A stretch of 64,000 nt of DNA from Belliella aquatica (GCF_014637795.1 NZ_BMFD01000002.1:213280-277279); one strand, 5' to 3'. Counted from the stretch's first letter, positions 53,110 through 63,194 are shown. Made by a program: numbers and translations. The notes: generated by a model not told the origin, from the letters alone.

Positions 53110-54156
53110 TTAGTTTTTAGTAACTGTATAAAGAACAGCACCAGGAGTTTTGAAATCTAGCGTAATTGTGTAGTTACCATCCTCTGGAATAGGAATATTG
53201 TTTGCACTATTAAAATTAGCCACACCGCTTTCGTCACCTAAACCGTAGTTTTGATCCCAAGTATTGGTTCTAAATTTAATTTCACCCTCAGTGAGATCTG
53301 TCGTGATTTTCAAAACATTTTGAGCTGCATCAAAAGTCATTGGAGTTTCAGTATTCCAATCGCCTGTTGTGGCACTTCCAATAATTCCCCATACTCCTAC
53401 TCTTTCTAACTCATATGTAAGGTTATTCAAATCAGCTTTTACTCTGTAAGTTCCAAATCCATCTGCAATTTTAACGTTACCACCCTTCTCTACCAAAGAA
53501 CCTGGCGTTGCACCTTCTCCAAAATCTGGGAACTCATCCCATGCTGGACCTGTGATAAACTTGAACTCTCCCGAACCACTCAAAATATGAACAAAACCTT
53601 CATAAACATCATCAGAATTTTCTGAAAATAATATGGTGTTGTCATTAGATGGGTTCCAGCTTTGGTAATCACCAGGAACTCTTAAGGATGGTAGTACGAC
53701 TTCAGTCGAATAAGGAGTCACTGAAATAACAACTGCTTCACCACTGACAGCTGATAATCCAGCTCTTGAAGGTGTTGCATTCACTCTGAATTCAAGATTT
53801 CCCGCTTCACCTGCAACAAGACCCTTGGATATTGCACTCCTGTTTAGATCGTCAACTTTGACCTCAACGGTTGTTGTAGTAGCGGAACCTACGCCTACTG
53901 GTGCTGCAAAATTATTCCCTACGGCATCCACTTGAATTTCATAGGTTGTCTCAGAAACATTCACGCCAAAATCAGCGGCATTCAAATTAAAAACAATCAA
54001 TTCCTCAGCATCATCCATGCTTAGAACGATATTAGAAGGTGCTGCTGATAAGGTGGCTCCAGTTTGTTCAATAATTCTAGGTTGCTCAAGTTGCTCACAA
54101 GACCAAACTAATGGTAGTGCAAAGACTACAAATAGAAGTTTACTAAGTACTCTCAT
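53110..54156 (-). CDS. SusE-like outer membrane starch-binding lipoprotein
   Basis: 348 residues, lipobox LVWSC (Cys20). The N-terminal SusE domain (about 35-150) reads SAAPSNIVLSMDDAEELIVFNLNAADFGVN and TYEIQVDAVGNNFAAPV; two carbohydrate-binding beta modules follow (WNPSNDNTILFSENSDDVYEGF and IIGSATTGDWNTETPMTFD). SusE binds surface glucan to help SusC/D. No susC or susD is adjacent: the next gene upstream is lacI. Either SusC/D are encoded elsewhere or the locus has been reduced. Confidence 0.88.
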   Translation of the reverse strand: MRVLSKLLFVVFALPLVWSCEQLEQPRIIEQTGATLSAAPSNIVLSMDDAEELIVFNLNAADFGVNVSETTYEIQVDAVGNNFAAPVGVGSATTTTVEVKVDDLNRSAISKGLVAGEAGNLEFRVNATPSRAGLSAVSGEAVVISVTPYSTEVVLPSLRVPGDYQSWNPSNDNTILFSENSDDVYEGFVHILSGSGEFKFITGPAWDEFPDFGEGATPGSLVEKGGNVKIADGFGTYRVKADLNNLTYELERVGVWGIIGSATTGDWNTETPMTFDAAQNVLKITTDLTEGEIKFRTNTWDQNYGLGDESGVANFNSANNIPIPEDGNYTITLDFKTPGAVLYTVTKN

Positions 54157-54342
54157 AATAATAGATTTTGGTGTAAATTGTTAATTCTTCAATAATGATT
54201 ATTTTATATTTTTAATTTATTTTATCATATCATAAATAAATTCACGCATTAGATCGCATAATTTCTTTCGACAGTTATATATCTATATTATGTGTTGAAA
54301 TCCATCCAAACAAGTCTTTAATCAAAAAAATAGTTACAATTT

Positions 54343-54376
54343 ATCGTGCAATCGTCGCCGCAATCGTTTGCACGAT
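54343..54376. promoter_or_regulatory. LacI-type operator region between susE and lacI
   Basis: Inverted repeat ATCGTGCAA (54343-54351) and TTGCACGAT (54368-54376); inside it GCAATCGTTTGC (54360-54371) is a near-palindrome with the CG centre typical of LacI/GalR sites. It lies 130 bases before lacI and 190 before susE. Confidence 0.65.
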
Positions 54377-54506
54377 ATGAAAATTTTTATTCATCGAAGT
54401 ACTCAAATTATAAAAATCAAGAAAAATCAAATTTTTAATGGACAAGGAAAATCCATTTTGAAATAATTTCCGCTATCTTTAAAATTCTTCGAATAATATA
54501 ATTTTT

Positions 54507-55535
54507 ATGAAATTAGGACAAGTAACAATCAAGGACATAGCTCGTGAGCTAAATGTTTCGACTTCAACAGTTTCTAGAGCTCTGAAGGATTATCCCGGGA
54601 TCAGTGATGATACCAAAAAGAAAGTTAAAGATCTTGCTGAAAAATTACATTATAGACCCAATGCTGTAGCTTTAAGCTTAAGAAAAAGTAAATCCTTTAC
54701 CATCGGAGTGATTATCCCCGAAGTTGTTCACTTTTTCTTTTCCACTGTAATCAGTGGCATCGAAGAAATTGCCTATGCAAATGGGTATAATGTCATCCTT
54801 TGCCAAACCAATGAAAAATTACAACGAGAATTGAGTAGCATTGAAACCATGCTTGACAATCAAATTGATGGGCTTTTGGTAAGTTTTTCTAAAGAGACTG
54901 AAAATTTTGATCACTTTACAAAGTTGATGGAACAAAACTTCCCTATCGTTTTTTTTGATAGAGTCCCTGATATAGAAAACACAGTGAATGTTACTGTGAA
55001 TGATTTCAAAGGCGCTTATGACGCCACTAAACATTTAATTGAACAAGGTTATAAAAATATCATCCATTTAGCTGGTCCCAAAACACTTCCAATCAGTGCA
55101 AAAAGAAAGGATGGCTACAAGCAAGCTCTACAAGATCATCAAATGATTTTAAATCCAGAATGGATTATCCCTTGTCCTATTGGCACGCAAGAAGAGAGCT
55201 ACGAAATCACAAAGACACTCTTTAAAAGTAACGAAAATCATCCCGATGCGATTTTCGCAAGTAATGATATTGCTGCCGCAGGCGCCATGATGGCAGTGAA
55301 AGAATTAGGTCTAAAAGTTCCTGAAGATGTTGGAATAGTAGGCTTTTCCAACTGGCAATTTTCATCAATGATCGACCCACCACTCTCTAGTGTTGAACAG
55401 CCAGGTTTTGAGATGGGTGAAAAAGCGACAGCTATGCTTTTGGAAATGATAGAGAAAAAAAAGGAGTCTAATTGGGAAGCAAAAACGATCGTGCTTGAGA
55501 CAGAATTACTCGTGAGGAAGTCTTCACAGAAATAA
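54507..55535 (+). CDS. LacI/GalR family transcriptional regulator
   Basis: 342 residues. DNA-binding helix-turn-helix VTIKDIARELNVSTSTVSRALKDYPGISDDTKKKV (6-40), hinge helix NAVALSLRKSKS, then a periplasmic-binding-like sensor domain with FASNDIAAAGAMMAVKELG, VGFSNWQFSSMIDPPLSSVEQP. The effector is probably a glucan-derived sugar or sugar phosphate. Operator-like sites with CG centres flank the gene (54343-54376 and 55570-55582). It sits between the two divergent glucan operons, so it likely represses or activates both. Confidence 0.93.
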   Translation: MKLGQVTIKDIARELNVSTSTVSRALKDYPGISDDTKKKVKDLAEKLHYRPNAVALSLRKSKSFTIGVIIPEVVHFFFSTVISGIEEIAYANGYNVILCQTNEKLQRELSSIETMLDNQIDGLLVSFSKETENFDHFTKLMEQNFPIVFFDRVPDIENTVNVTVNDFKGAYDATKHLIEQGYKNIIHLAGPKTLPISAKRKDGYKQALQDHQMILNPEWIIPCPIGTQEESYEITKTLFKSNENHPDAIFASNDIAAAGAMMAVKELGLKVPEDVGIVGFSNWQFSSMIDPPLSSVEQPGFEMGEKATAMLLEMIEKKKESNWEAKTIVLETELLVRKSSQK

Positions 55536-55569
55536 TTCTATAAATTTTCATTTCTTTTCAAACAATTAA

Positions 55570-55582
55570 TGCAAACGTTTGA
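55570..55582. promoter_or_regulatory. LacI-type operator before the GH31 gene
   Basis: TGCAAACGTTTGA contains the perfect palindrome CAAACGTTTG with a CG centre. It is 36 bases after the lacI stop and 167 before GH31, and resembles GCAATCGTTTGC at 54360. Confidence 0.65.
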
Positions 55583-55747
55583 ATAGGTCTTGGTTTAAAA
55601 AAAACAAAGATTACTTTTAACATTTAGAAGAATATTGTGTAATCAGGCCTTATCAAGCAATTTTTTACTTTAAATTTACTTTATAATTTAGCTTTACACA
55701 ATAAGCAACGTGCTAGTTCTTAGCATTCCAAATACAACTTTGATTCA

Positions 55748-58171
55748 ATGACCTTAGCTTCAAAAACAAGAAATTCAAATCGAAATCTTCATCTAGGAAA
55801 TGTGGAGAGTTGGGAAAAAACAGACTTTGGTATTACAGGAAAAACAAATCATGGATTTTTCACGATCACAGTCTTTGAACACGATACAATCAGAGTTCAA
55901 GCGAACCAAGAAGAAGCGTATTTCCCTAATCCGTATAGTGTTGTTGCGCAACCGAAACATTGCGGTTTTTCGATTGAAGAATTCGAGGAACTGCTCGTCA
56001 TCAAAACCAAAACTATTGAGGTTAGAATCTATCTCAATCCATTTCATATTAAATTTTATGATAGGAATGGCAAATTATTAAATGAAGATGATGCTTCATT
56101 TTCTATTTCTTGGCTTGGAACAGAAGTGACCAATTATAAGAAATTACAACCCAATGAAAAGTTTATCGGCTTAGGTGAGAAAACAGGTAATCTCAACCGT
56201 GCGGGGAATGCTTACACCAACTGGAATACAGATTACTTTGCATACGGAATTGGTGATGATCCTCTTTATATGTCTATTCCTTTTTATTTAGGCATTCACA
56301 ACCAAACTGCTTACGGAATCTTTTTTGATAATACACACAAGTCTGTTTTTAACTTTGGAGCTTCCAATAACCGATTTATGTATTTTTCTGCTGAAGATGG
56401 AGAAATCGATTACTACTTTTTTCATGATGATGGTGTGGACAAAATTATCAGCGCCTATACCAAGCTGACAGGAAGAATGGAAATGCCCCCCATGTGGTCA
56501 TTAGGATTTCAGCAATGCCGATATTCTTATTATCCTGAATCTGAGGTGCTAAATCTTGCTCAAACTTTCAGAGAAAAGGACATGCCTGCTGATGTAATTT
56601 ATCTTGATATCCATCATATGGAAAAGTACAAGGTTTTCACATTTGACAATGAAAAATTTACCGATCCAAAAGCCATGATTGCTAGATTGAAGGAGAAAGG
56701 CTTCAAAGTAGTGGTCATCATGGATCCAGGGATCAAAAAGGAAGAGAGCTACGCGCCCTTTAACGAAGGCTTGGAAAAAGACTTATTTGTGAAGTATCCT
56801 GACGGAGAAATTTATGAAGGTCAAGTATGGCCAGGTTGGTGTGCTTTTCCTGATTTCACCAAAGAAGAAACCAGAACTTGGTGGGGTGAAAAGATGAAAT
56901 TCTATAAAGATGCGGGGGTTGATGGGTATTGGACGGACATGAACGAACCGGCTTCTTGGGGTCAGCACACGCCAAATCTGATTGATTTTCACTACGAAGG
57001 CGAGCTAGTTAGCCACCGAAAAGCGAGAAATGTGTATGGCATGCAGATGGCCAAAGCAGCCAAAGAAGGAAGTGAATTGCAAGCGCCAAATCAACGGCCG
57101 TTTGTATTGACGCGTTCAGGATTTTCAGGAATTCAGCGCTATGCAGCCGCTTGGACAGGTGATAATGTGTCAAGTGAAGAACACATGTTGGCTGGTGTCA
57201 GATTGGTTAACAGTCTTGGATTGAGTGGGGTTTCGTTTTCTGGATATGACATTGGGGGATTTGCAGGAGAAGCCTCTAAATCTTTGTTTGCAAGGTGGAT
57301 GAGTATCGCCACTTTCTCTCCATTCTACAGAGCACATTCAATGATCAATAGCTGTGATTCAGAGCCTTGGTCTTTTGGAGAAGAAGTAGAGGAAATCTCA
57401 AGAAACTATATGAAATTGAGGTATCAAATGCTCCCGACTTTATATAGTAACTTTTTCAAAAGCACGCAATCAGGACTTCCTATAGCTAAAAGTTTGGCGA
57501 TTGATTATCCTTTTGATGCCAAAGTTTATGAAGAAACTTACCAGAATCAATACCTATTTTGTGAATCCTTACTTATTGCTCCCATAGAAAGCACCAAGGA
57601 AATCACTAAGGTTTATCTTCCGGAAGGCGACTGGTATTATTTCTTCAATGATCAAAAGTATTCAGGCAATCAGATAATTTATGTAGATACACCATTGAGC
57701 TATTTGCCTGTTTTTGCGAAAGCAGGTTCAATCATCGCCATGCAAAGTGCCATATCACATACTGACGCTCCACATGAAGAAGTCTTGAAGCTTCATATTT
57801 ACAAAGGAAAGGGTTCATTCACCTATCTTCATTATGAAGATGATGGAAGTAGTAAGGATTATCAAAAAGCTGCATTTTTCAAAAGGGAAATAACTTGGGA
57901 TTCAGATCAGCAAGAAATCCAATTTGGAGCTGTGGAAGGCAATTACCAATCAGCATTCAAAGATATTCAGCTTTATCTTCATGGTATTGATTCAGATTCA
58001 GTACAAATGGAAGATCAGCAAATAAATGGTCATCAAGAAAATATAGCCTTTCTAGGACGCTTGACAGAATTTGATCCATTACCAGATTATTCTCAACCTT
58101 ACTATGAAGTAGAAGACATCCATTCTTTTAGAATAGAACATCGATCTACTGCATTCAAAATCAAAATCTAA
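55748..58171 (+). CDS. Glycoside hydrolase family 31 alpha-glucosidase
   Basis: 807 residues, no clear signal peptide (MTLASKTRNSNRN), so cytoplasmic or non-classically exported. N-terminal beta-sandwich to about 240, GH31 barrel with GFQQCRYSYYPESEV and DGYWTDMNEPASWG (nucleophile D397), RSGFSGIQRYAAAWTGDN (acid/base Asp), GFAGEASKSLFARWMSIATFSPFYRAHS, then proximal and distal C-terminal beta domains. It releases glucose from alpha-linked oligosaccharides made by the amylases. Thirty-two bases separate it from the MFS gene. Confidence 0.93.
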   Translation: MTLASKTRNSNRNLHLGNVESWEKTDFGITGKTNHGFFTITVFEHDTIRVQANQEEAYFPNPYSVVAQPKHCGFSIEEFEELLVIKTKTIEVRIYLNPFHIKFYDRNGKLLNEDDASFSISWLGTEVTNYKKLQPNEKFIGLGEKTGNLNRAGNAYTNWNTDYFAYGIGDDPLYMSIPFYLGIHNQTAYGIFFDNTHKSVFNFGASNNRFMYFSAEDGEIDYYFFHDDGVDKIISAYTKLTGRMEMPPMWSLGFQQCRYSYYPESEVLNLAQTFREKDMPADVIYLDIHHMEKYKVFTFDNEKFTDPKAMIARLKEKGFKVVVIMDPGIKKEESYAPFNEGLEKDLFVKYPDGEIYEGQVWPGWCAFPDFTKEETRTWWGEKMKFYKDAGVDGYWTDMNEPASWGQHTPNLIDFHYEGELVSHRKARNVYGMQMAKAAKEGSELQAPNQRPFVLTRSGFSGIQRYAAAWTGDNVSSEEHMLAGVRLVNSLGLSGVSFSGYDIGGFAGEASKSLFARWMSIATFSPFYRAHSMINSCDSEPWSFGEEVEEISRNYMKLRYQMLPTLYSNFFKSTQSGLPIAKSLAIDYPFDAKVYEETYQNQYLFCESLLIAPIESTKEITKVYLPEGDWYYFFNDQKYSGNQIIYVDTPLSYLPVFAKAGSIIAMQSAISHTDAPHEEVLKLHIYKGKGSFTYLHYEDDGSSKDYQKAAFFKREITWDSDQQEIQFGAVEGNYQSAFKDIQLYLHGIDSDSVQMEDQQINGHQENIAFLGRLTEFDPLPDYSQPYYEVEDIHSFRIEHRSTAFKIKI

Positions 58172-58203
58172 ACCTATCCTGCTTAATCCATAAACCCAAG
58201 CTA

Positions 58204-59538
58204 ATGCAAACAGAAGAGAAAAGGCCAAGACTGAGTTTTTGGCAAATTTGGAATATGAGTTTTGGATTTCTCGGAATCCAATTTGCCTTTGCTTTGCAAG
58301 GAGGATTTATGTCTCGAATTTTTCAAACCCTCGGTGCGGAGAAGGATGATATTCCTATTCTATGGCTTGCAGCTCCGCTTACAGGTCTGATCATACAGCC
58401 GATTGTAGGGTATTTGAGTGACAGAACATGGCATCCCATCTTAGGTAGAAGAAGACCTTTTTTCTTTATTGGAGCAGTTTTCAGTACCATAGCCTTATTC
58501 TTTGCTCCCTACTCTAGCGCTTTGTGGATGGCGGCTTCTTCTTTATGGATTTTAGATGCTTCGATCAATATCAGCATGGAGCCCTTCAGAGCTTTAGTTG
58601 CGGATAAACTTCCTGACAGTCAACGTTCTTATGGATTTGTAGTGCAAACATTGATCATTGGAATTGGAACTTGGATTGCCAGTAATTTACCATGGTTTAT
58701 GACCCAAATAGGAGTTCCAAATACAGCCGCAGCAGGTGTGGTACCTGATTCTGTAAAGTTTGCTTTTGGAATTGGCGCTTTTGTATTATTTACTTCTATC
58801 CTCTACACGATTCTCACCACGAAAGAATATCCACCAGAAGATTTAGAGAAATTTGAGAGAGAGAAGGCTGCAAGCAAAGGTTTCTTCAAAGGAGTAAAAG
58901 AAATATTTGAAAATATTCTGGACATGCCAAAAGTAATGCTCAAGCTTGGTGTTGTTCAGTTTTTCTCTTGGTTTGCATTTTTTACCATGTGGACTTATGC
59001 AACACCAGCTATCACAGAGCATATTTTCAAGGCAACAGATACCGCATCATTGGCTTACAATAATGCAGCAGATAGTGTGGGGAATTATTTGGGTACTTAT
59101 GGACTAATCTCTATGTTTTTTGCCTTGATATTGGCTTTTGTAACCAGTAAGGTCAAAATCAATAGAAAACTAGTACACATGCTCAGTTTGATTTCGGGAG
59201 GTATTGGATTTATTTCCATATTCTATATTACCGAGCCATGGATGCTTCACCTATGTTTTGCATTGGTTGGAATAGCATGGGCGAGCATTCTCTCTATGCC
59301 TTATGCCATGCTCTCTAGTTCTGTAGATCCAAATAAAATGGGGATATACATGGGAATCTTCAATATGTTTATCGTAATTCCTCAGATCATTGCCTCTGTA
59401 GGTGGCATTACCGTAACATATAAATTCCTATTTGGTGAAGATGTGATCTACACGATGGTCTTAGCAGGCACATCTCTAATCTTAGCAGGATTTGCCAATC
59501 TCTTGATCACAGATAGGAATGCTACCCATGATGGATAA
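58204..59538 (+). CDS. MFS sugar transporter (SLC45/GPH-like)
   Basis: 444 residues, 12 membrane helices. Seen: [29 protein letters not shown], the loop 2-3 motif [19 protein letters not shown], and [18 protein letters not shown] in the central loop. Plant and bacterial relatives move sucrose or maltose with protons. Operon position after GH31 suggests maltose or maltodextrin uptake. Confidence 0.9.
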   Translation: MQTEEKRPRLSFWQIWNMSFGFLGIQFAFALQGGFMSRIFQTLGAEKDDIPILWLAAPLTGLIIQPIVGYLSDRTWHPILGRRRPFFFIGAVFSTIALFFAPYSSALWMAASSLWILDASINISMEPFRALVADKLPDSQRSYGFVVQTLIIGIGTWIASNLPWFMTQIGVPNTAAAGVVPDSVKFAFGIGAFVLFTSILYTILTTKEYPPEDLEKFEREKAASKGFFKGVKEIFENILDMPKVMLKLGVVQFFSWFAFFTMWTYATPAITEHIFKATDTASLAYNNAADSVGNYLGTYGLISMFFALILAFVTSKVKINRKLVHMLSLISGGIGFISIFYITEPWMLHLCFALVGIAWASILSMPYAMLSSSVDPNKMGIYMGIFNMFIVIPQIIASVGGITVTYKFLFGEDVIYTMVLAGTSLILAGFANLLITDRNATHDG

Positions 59539-59643
59539 AATATTTTAGCCTCTTAAGTTTAATAAATTTGAAATCCGATAATTTTGTTTGTCGGATTTTC
59601 TTTTTTTAACTAGTGAATCAACGCAATTGAATTAATTTTGACC

Positions 59644-60513
59644 ATGCAAAAAATTAGAATTACGGGTGTACCAGAGCATTTCAATTATCCTTGGTTGCAG
59701 GTGATTGCACAGCAGCCATTTTTAGACGAGGGCATTGAGTTAGTTTGGCAAGAAGAATCAAAAGGTTCCGGTGCGATGAACAAAGCCCTTAGAGAAGGAA
59801 GTACAGACCTTGCATTGGTATTGACTGAGAGCTTTATCAAGGATAGAACTGAAGGAAATCCAAGTAGAATTATTGGACTTCATATTTCCTCTCCTTTGAA
59901 TTGGGGTATCCATCTGTCTGCCAAGTCAAAAGAAAATGCGCTGTCAGAACTCAATGAAGCCCCATTTCTGATCAGCCGCTATGGTTCTGGCTCTCACTTG
60001 ATGGCATTTTTACTTGCGAAGCAAGAAGGTTGGAATACGAATAAATTGCAGTTTGAGGTCATTGACAACTTGGAGGGAGCCAAGAAAGCGTTTGAAAACA
60101 AAGAAGCTAAAATGTTCCTTTGGGAAAAGTACACCACCAAACCACTTGTGGATGCAGGTCAGTTTAAGCGTGTCGGAGAAATTCCCACCCCTTGGCCATG
60201 TTTTGTGATAGTGGCTACGGAGCAAATCTTAGAGACCCATGCAGAAGTACTCGTCCGATTACGAGATATGGTCTATGCCTTTGCTGATAAGATGACTCAG
60301 GACAAGGATTTTCCATCCACAATTTCCAAAACTTATGGAATCCAGCAAGAAGATGTAAAAGCTTGGTTAAAACAAACCAAATGGTCGACAGATAATAAGA
60401 TTGAAAAATCCACTTTGGAGGATACGATGGATGTTTTATTGAATTTGGGATTGGCTGAAAAAAAAATTAAAGTAATAAAACTAGTCGATTTAAAATTTAT
60501 AGACTTAAGCTAA
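59644..60513 (+). CDS. Solute-binding-fold protein, Ca3427-like
   Basis: 289 residues from the ATG at 59644; the in-frame TTG at 59638 is less likely. No signal peptide. It has a periplasmic-binding-protein type 2 fold: IRITGVPEHFNYPWLQVI, GSGAMNKALREGSTDLALVLTESFIKD, FLISRYGSGSHLMAFLLAKQEGW, KMFLWEKYTTKPLVDAG and TPWPCFVIVAT. This resembles the Ca3427-like cytosolic group found in fungi and bacteria rather than ABC receptors. The ligand is unknown, and no ABC permease lies near. Confidence 0.78.
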   Translation: MQKIRITGVPEHFNYPWLQVIAQQPFLDEGIELVWQEESKGSGAMNKALREGSTDLALVLTESFIKDRTEGNPSRIIGLHISSPLNWGIHLSAKSKENALSELNEAPFLISRYGSGSHLMAFLLAKQEGWNTNKLQFEVIDNLEGAKKAFENKEAKMFLWEKYTTKPLVDAGQFKRVGEIPTPWPCFVIVATEQILETHAEVLVRLRDMVYAFADKMTQDKDFPSTISKTYGIQQEDVKAWLKQTKWSTDNKIEKSTLEDTMDVLLNLGLAEKKIKVIKLVDLKFIDLS

Positions 60514-60580
60514 TTATCAATAATTTTACTTTCTTCTCTAATTTGATAAAAGTTATCCTATTAAGATGGAAATTTTATTT

Positions 60581-61597
60581 TTATTGGTTCAAACTTTTAA
60601 TGAAAGGCTTAATAAAAAACTTATAATAATCTTCTTCAATTGTATAACCAATAAAATGACCTTGATTATCAAAACTCACGGGATACTTTGTTGAAATCTC
60701 AAAATAATTCTTTTTGTTTCTCTCAATATTTTGGACTAAAAAAGGATTTTCAATATCATCTGAAACAAGCTGACTTGTAATGTAATTTTTATCCTTATTT
60801 ACATAAATTTGGATGTGCTTATCTGATTTATATTCAGCTCTTTCAGATTTCGATAATTTGGCATATTCAAATCCGCTTCCTGTAAACTCCTTTGGTTTTA
60901 TATATTTCCTATTTTCACTTATTTCAAATTCCTCAATTCTATAATTTTGATTATTTAAGTCTATAATACCTATTTCATTTGAATATGGCATCAAAACATA
61001 TAATTCATTGTTTCCAACAAAAAACGCTAATTCATTTACATTATCATTTACCCTTCCTTTGTGAATTTCTGAAAAATTGTCAGAACCAATAACCCCTTTT
61101 ATCACTGTAAACTCCTTTACATTATTCTCCATCAAAGAATAACAGCTAAAGTAGCATGTCCCATTTTTATCGACTTCAATAGTTTTACATTTATTTTTTT
61201 CTGGAAAAACATGTCTCATACTAATTTTTTCAATTTCTTCGCCCAAATAGCTATACTTAACAAACTGTCCAATATCTTTTATTAAATAAAAATAATCTTG
61301 AAAAAGAAAAATCTCTTCAGGAATTCCACCAATGATTGTTCTGGAATTAGGCTTGATTAACTGTTTTTCCCAAATTTTTCCATTTTCATTTATGATATAC
61401 AAACTTTGCCCTTCTAAGCTAAATTGATTTAATGCTACAAATTTTCCATTAAGGAATTTGACCTTTGAAAATTTTCCAGAAATATCTTTAATTGTTACTT
61501 TAATCGTTTGATTTAAATTTTGGTAATTTTGTTTTTCGCTAGAATAGCAAGAAAATAAAACTAATAACAGACAAATAAATATATTAATTTTCTTCAT
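60581..61597 (-). CDS. Six-bladed beta-propeller-like lipoprotein
   Basis: 338 residues, lipobox LFSC (Cys17). The mature part shows repeating beta-rich blades (GQSLYIINENGKIWEKQ, YFYLIKDIGQFVKYSYLGEEIEKI, ELYVLMPYSNEIGIIDLN, FDNQGHFIGYTIEE). This fits the 6-bladed propeller families common in Bacteroidota, but the exact Pfam is uncertain. Last gene of the peptide B operon; its start overlaps the thioredoxin-like gene by 14 bases. Confidence 0.75.
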   Translation of the reverse strand: MKKINIFICLLLVLFSCYSSEKQNYQNLNQTIKVTIKDISGKFSKVKFLNGKFVALNQFSLEGQSLYIINENGKIWEKQLIKPNSRTIIGGIPEEIFLFQDYFYLIKDIGQFVKYSYLGEEIEKISMRHVFPEKNKCKTIEVDKNGTCYFSCYSLMENNVKEFTVIKGVIGSDNFSEIHKGRVNDNVNELAFFVGNNELYVLMPYSNEIGIIDLNNQNYRIEEFEISENRKYIKPKEFTGSGFEYAKLSKSERAEYKSDKHIQIYVNKDKNYITSQLVSDDIENPFLVQNIERNKKNYFEISTKYPVSFDNQGHFIGYTIEEDYYKFFIKPFIKSLNQ

Positions 61598-62006
61598 GAT
61601 TTAAATTTTTTTTCAATTTTGCAATATGGTTAATTGGAATTGAGTCATAGTGTCCTTCGTTTAGCTTATATAAGACGGGGAGACTTTGAAACAGCTTAAG
61701 TTCCCAAGCTAAATAAGTACTATCTATGATAAAAAAATCTATTTCTTCAATAAAATTAACTGATTTAACTTTCGATCGAGAAATAACAACAGTGGTAACA
61801 TCAGAATTTTCAAAAACTTTAGATAAATTCTGAAACTCGGAATAGCAAACAGGGCATTCATCTAAGCCTATAAAAAATATGGCTTTCCCATGATTGATTT
61901 TATTAATTTTTATAAATTCATTTAACCTAGAATCCAAATTCTTTGCATTTGGCTTGCATGATATAAGCAAAAGAAAAATCAACGATGTATTTAAAATATT
62001 ATTCAT
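61584..62006 (-). CDS. Thioredoxin-like lipoprotein with CPVC motif
   Basis: 140 residues, lipobox LISC (Cys17). The redox motif is C51-P-V-C54 after FFIGLDE, with the thioredoxin-type strand order AIFFIGLDECPVCYSEFQNL, TVVISRS and SLPVLYKLNEG (cis-proline). It is short for TlpA. A periplasmic disulphide role for its neighbours is inferred, in particular the four-cysteine peptide encoded first in the operon. It overlaps both neighbours (4 and 14 bases). Confidence 0.8.
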   Translation of the reverse strand: MNNILNTSLIFLLLISCKPNAKNLDSRLNEFIKINKINHGKAIFFIGLDECPVCYSEFQNLSKVFENSDVTTVVISRSKVKSVNFIEEIDFFIIDSTYLAWELKLFQSLPVLYKLNEGHYDSIPINHIAKLKKNLNHEEN

Positions 62007-63142
62007 TGAACTTGATATAATTCATATGAAATTTTATTTTCTTTGAGTTCTGGGTTTAAACCATTTGATAATGGAAGATATAACCCTTTTTCCCCAACAA
62101 AGCTTTGTGTAGGTTTATATTTTTTTGCTGGAAAGAATTTTTCAACAATGATTTTGAAATTTTCATCTAGCACCACAATTACAAATGGAAAGAAATCAAA
62201 TCTATGTATTCCTGGAATCTCTTCAACTTTATCTTTGGGTTTAGCGAAATAAATTCTGTAATAACAGTTCCTAAATCTGTCATATTTAATACTATAATAT
62301 AAGTTGGATCCCATCGTCTCGTTGGGAAATGAAAATTCAGCATAATCCAATTTCGATGGTCTCAACTTACTTTTGACATAATAACTTTTCTTTATTTTGT
62401 AATCAAAATCATATACAAACACGGAGTCTAGTAAATCCCATGAATACACCCAGTTATCTTCATGTCCCATAATTCGAGAAACAGAAGTACTCGGACTATT
62501 CCATGTTTTATCCCAAAATATAGGTGGAAAGCCAGAGTACTTTTCAAAAGAAATATCTAGGCTATCTATTCCAAATTTGCCTGCATGAAGTACATCTTTA
62601 TTAAAATTATCTGGATTTTTATTGTCCATTAGCTGGTAACTTAAAAAATAAAGATTTTTATTTTTATAATAAGTTGGGTTTTTTGGAATTGAAACATGGT
62701 TTATAAGATCTTTTGCTGATTGCTCCTTTACCCCCGGCATATAAGAATTCTTAACCTCCCCTAGAGAATTAATTAATAAAGTCCCTCTAAATGTCCCTCT
62801 TCTATATAAAAAAATTGAATCTGAATTGACAAATGTAAAGCCTTGAACATATCCCAATCCAAAAGGTCCATCAATTGGAATTGGAATAGTTTCCTTTTTA
62901 TTTCCTGATTCCAAATCGTAAAAATCTAAAGAATTATTTACTTGATTGATTACAACTAAACACTCTCTTTCATTCCAATTTACAACATCATAATAATAAA
63001 AATTGTAATCAGTTTTATCATCAAGATTAATTTCAAAACTATCTTTTAAAGTGAACTCTTGATCATAGTCAAGTTTTTCCTCAATGTTTTTACAGGAAAT
63101 AGTAAATATTAGAATTACAAAAAAACCTCTTAAAAATTTCAT
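62003..63142 (-). CDS. DUF4221-type propeller lipoprotein
   Basis: 379 residues from the ATG at 63142 (lipobox TISC, Cys17); the frame to 63169 would reach into the intergenic hairpin. Family-like marks: NFYYYDVVNWNERECLVVINQVNNSLDFYDLESG, IPIDGPFGLGYVQGF, FLYRRGTFRGTLL and YDRFRNCYYRIYFAKP. DUF4221 proteins are predicted six-bladed propellers of unknown function, found in clusters with small peptides. It overlaps the thioredoxin-like gene by 4 bases. Confidence 0.8.
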   Translation of the reverse strand: MKFLRGFFVILIFTISCKNIEEKLDYDQEFTLKDSFEINLDDKTDYNFYYYDVVNWNERECLVVINQVNNSLDFYDLESGNKKETIPIPIDGPFGLGYVQGFTFVNSDSIFLYRRGTFRGTLLINSLGEVKNSYMPGVKEQSAKDLINHVSIPKNPTYYKNKNLYFLSYQLMDNKNPDNFNKDVLHAGKFGIDSLDISFEKYSGFPPIFWDKTWNSPSTSVSRIMGHEDNWVYSWDLLDSVFVYDFDYKIKKSYYVKSKLRPSKLDYAEFSFPNETMGSNLYYSIKYDRFRNCYYRIYFAKPKDKVEEIPGIHRFDFFPFVIVVLDENFKIIVEKFFPAKKYKPTQSFVGEKGLYLPLSNGLNPELKENKISYELYQVQ

Positions 63143-63163
63143 TTTAATAAAATTAAATGCGAA

Positions 63164-63184
63164 CGACAATATTAAATATTGTCG
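63164..63184 (-). terminator. Hairpin after the small cysteine peptide B gene
   Basis: CGACAATATT and AATATTGTCG form a perfect inverted repeat with one central base, between the peptide stop and the DUF4221 start. The T-run downstream is weak, so partial read-through is expected. The position matches the hairpin after peptide A. Confidence 0.6.
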
Positions 63185-63194
63185 CTAAATTAAA

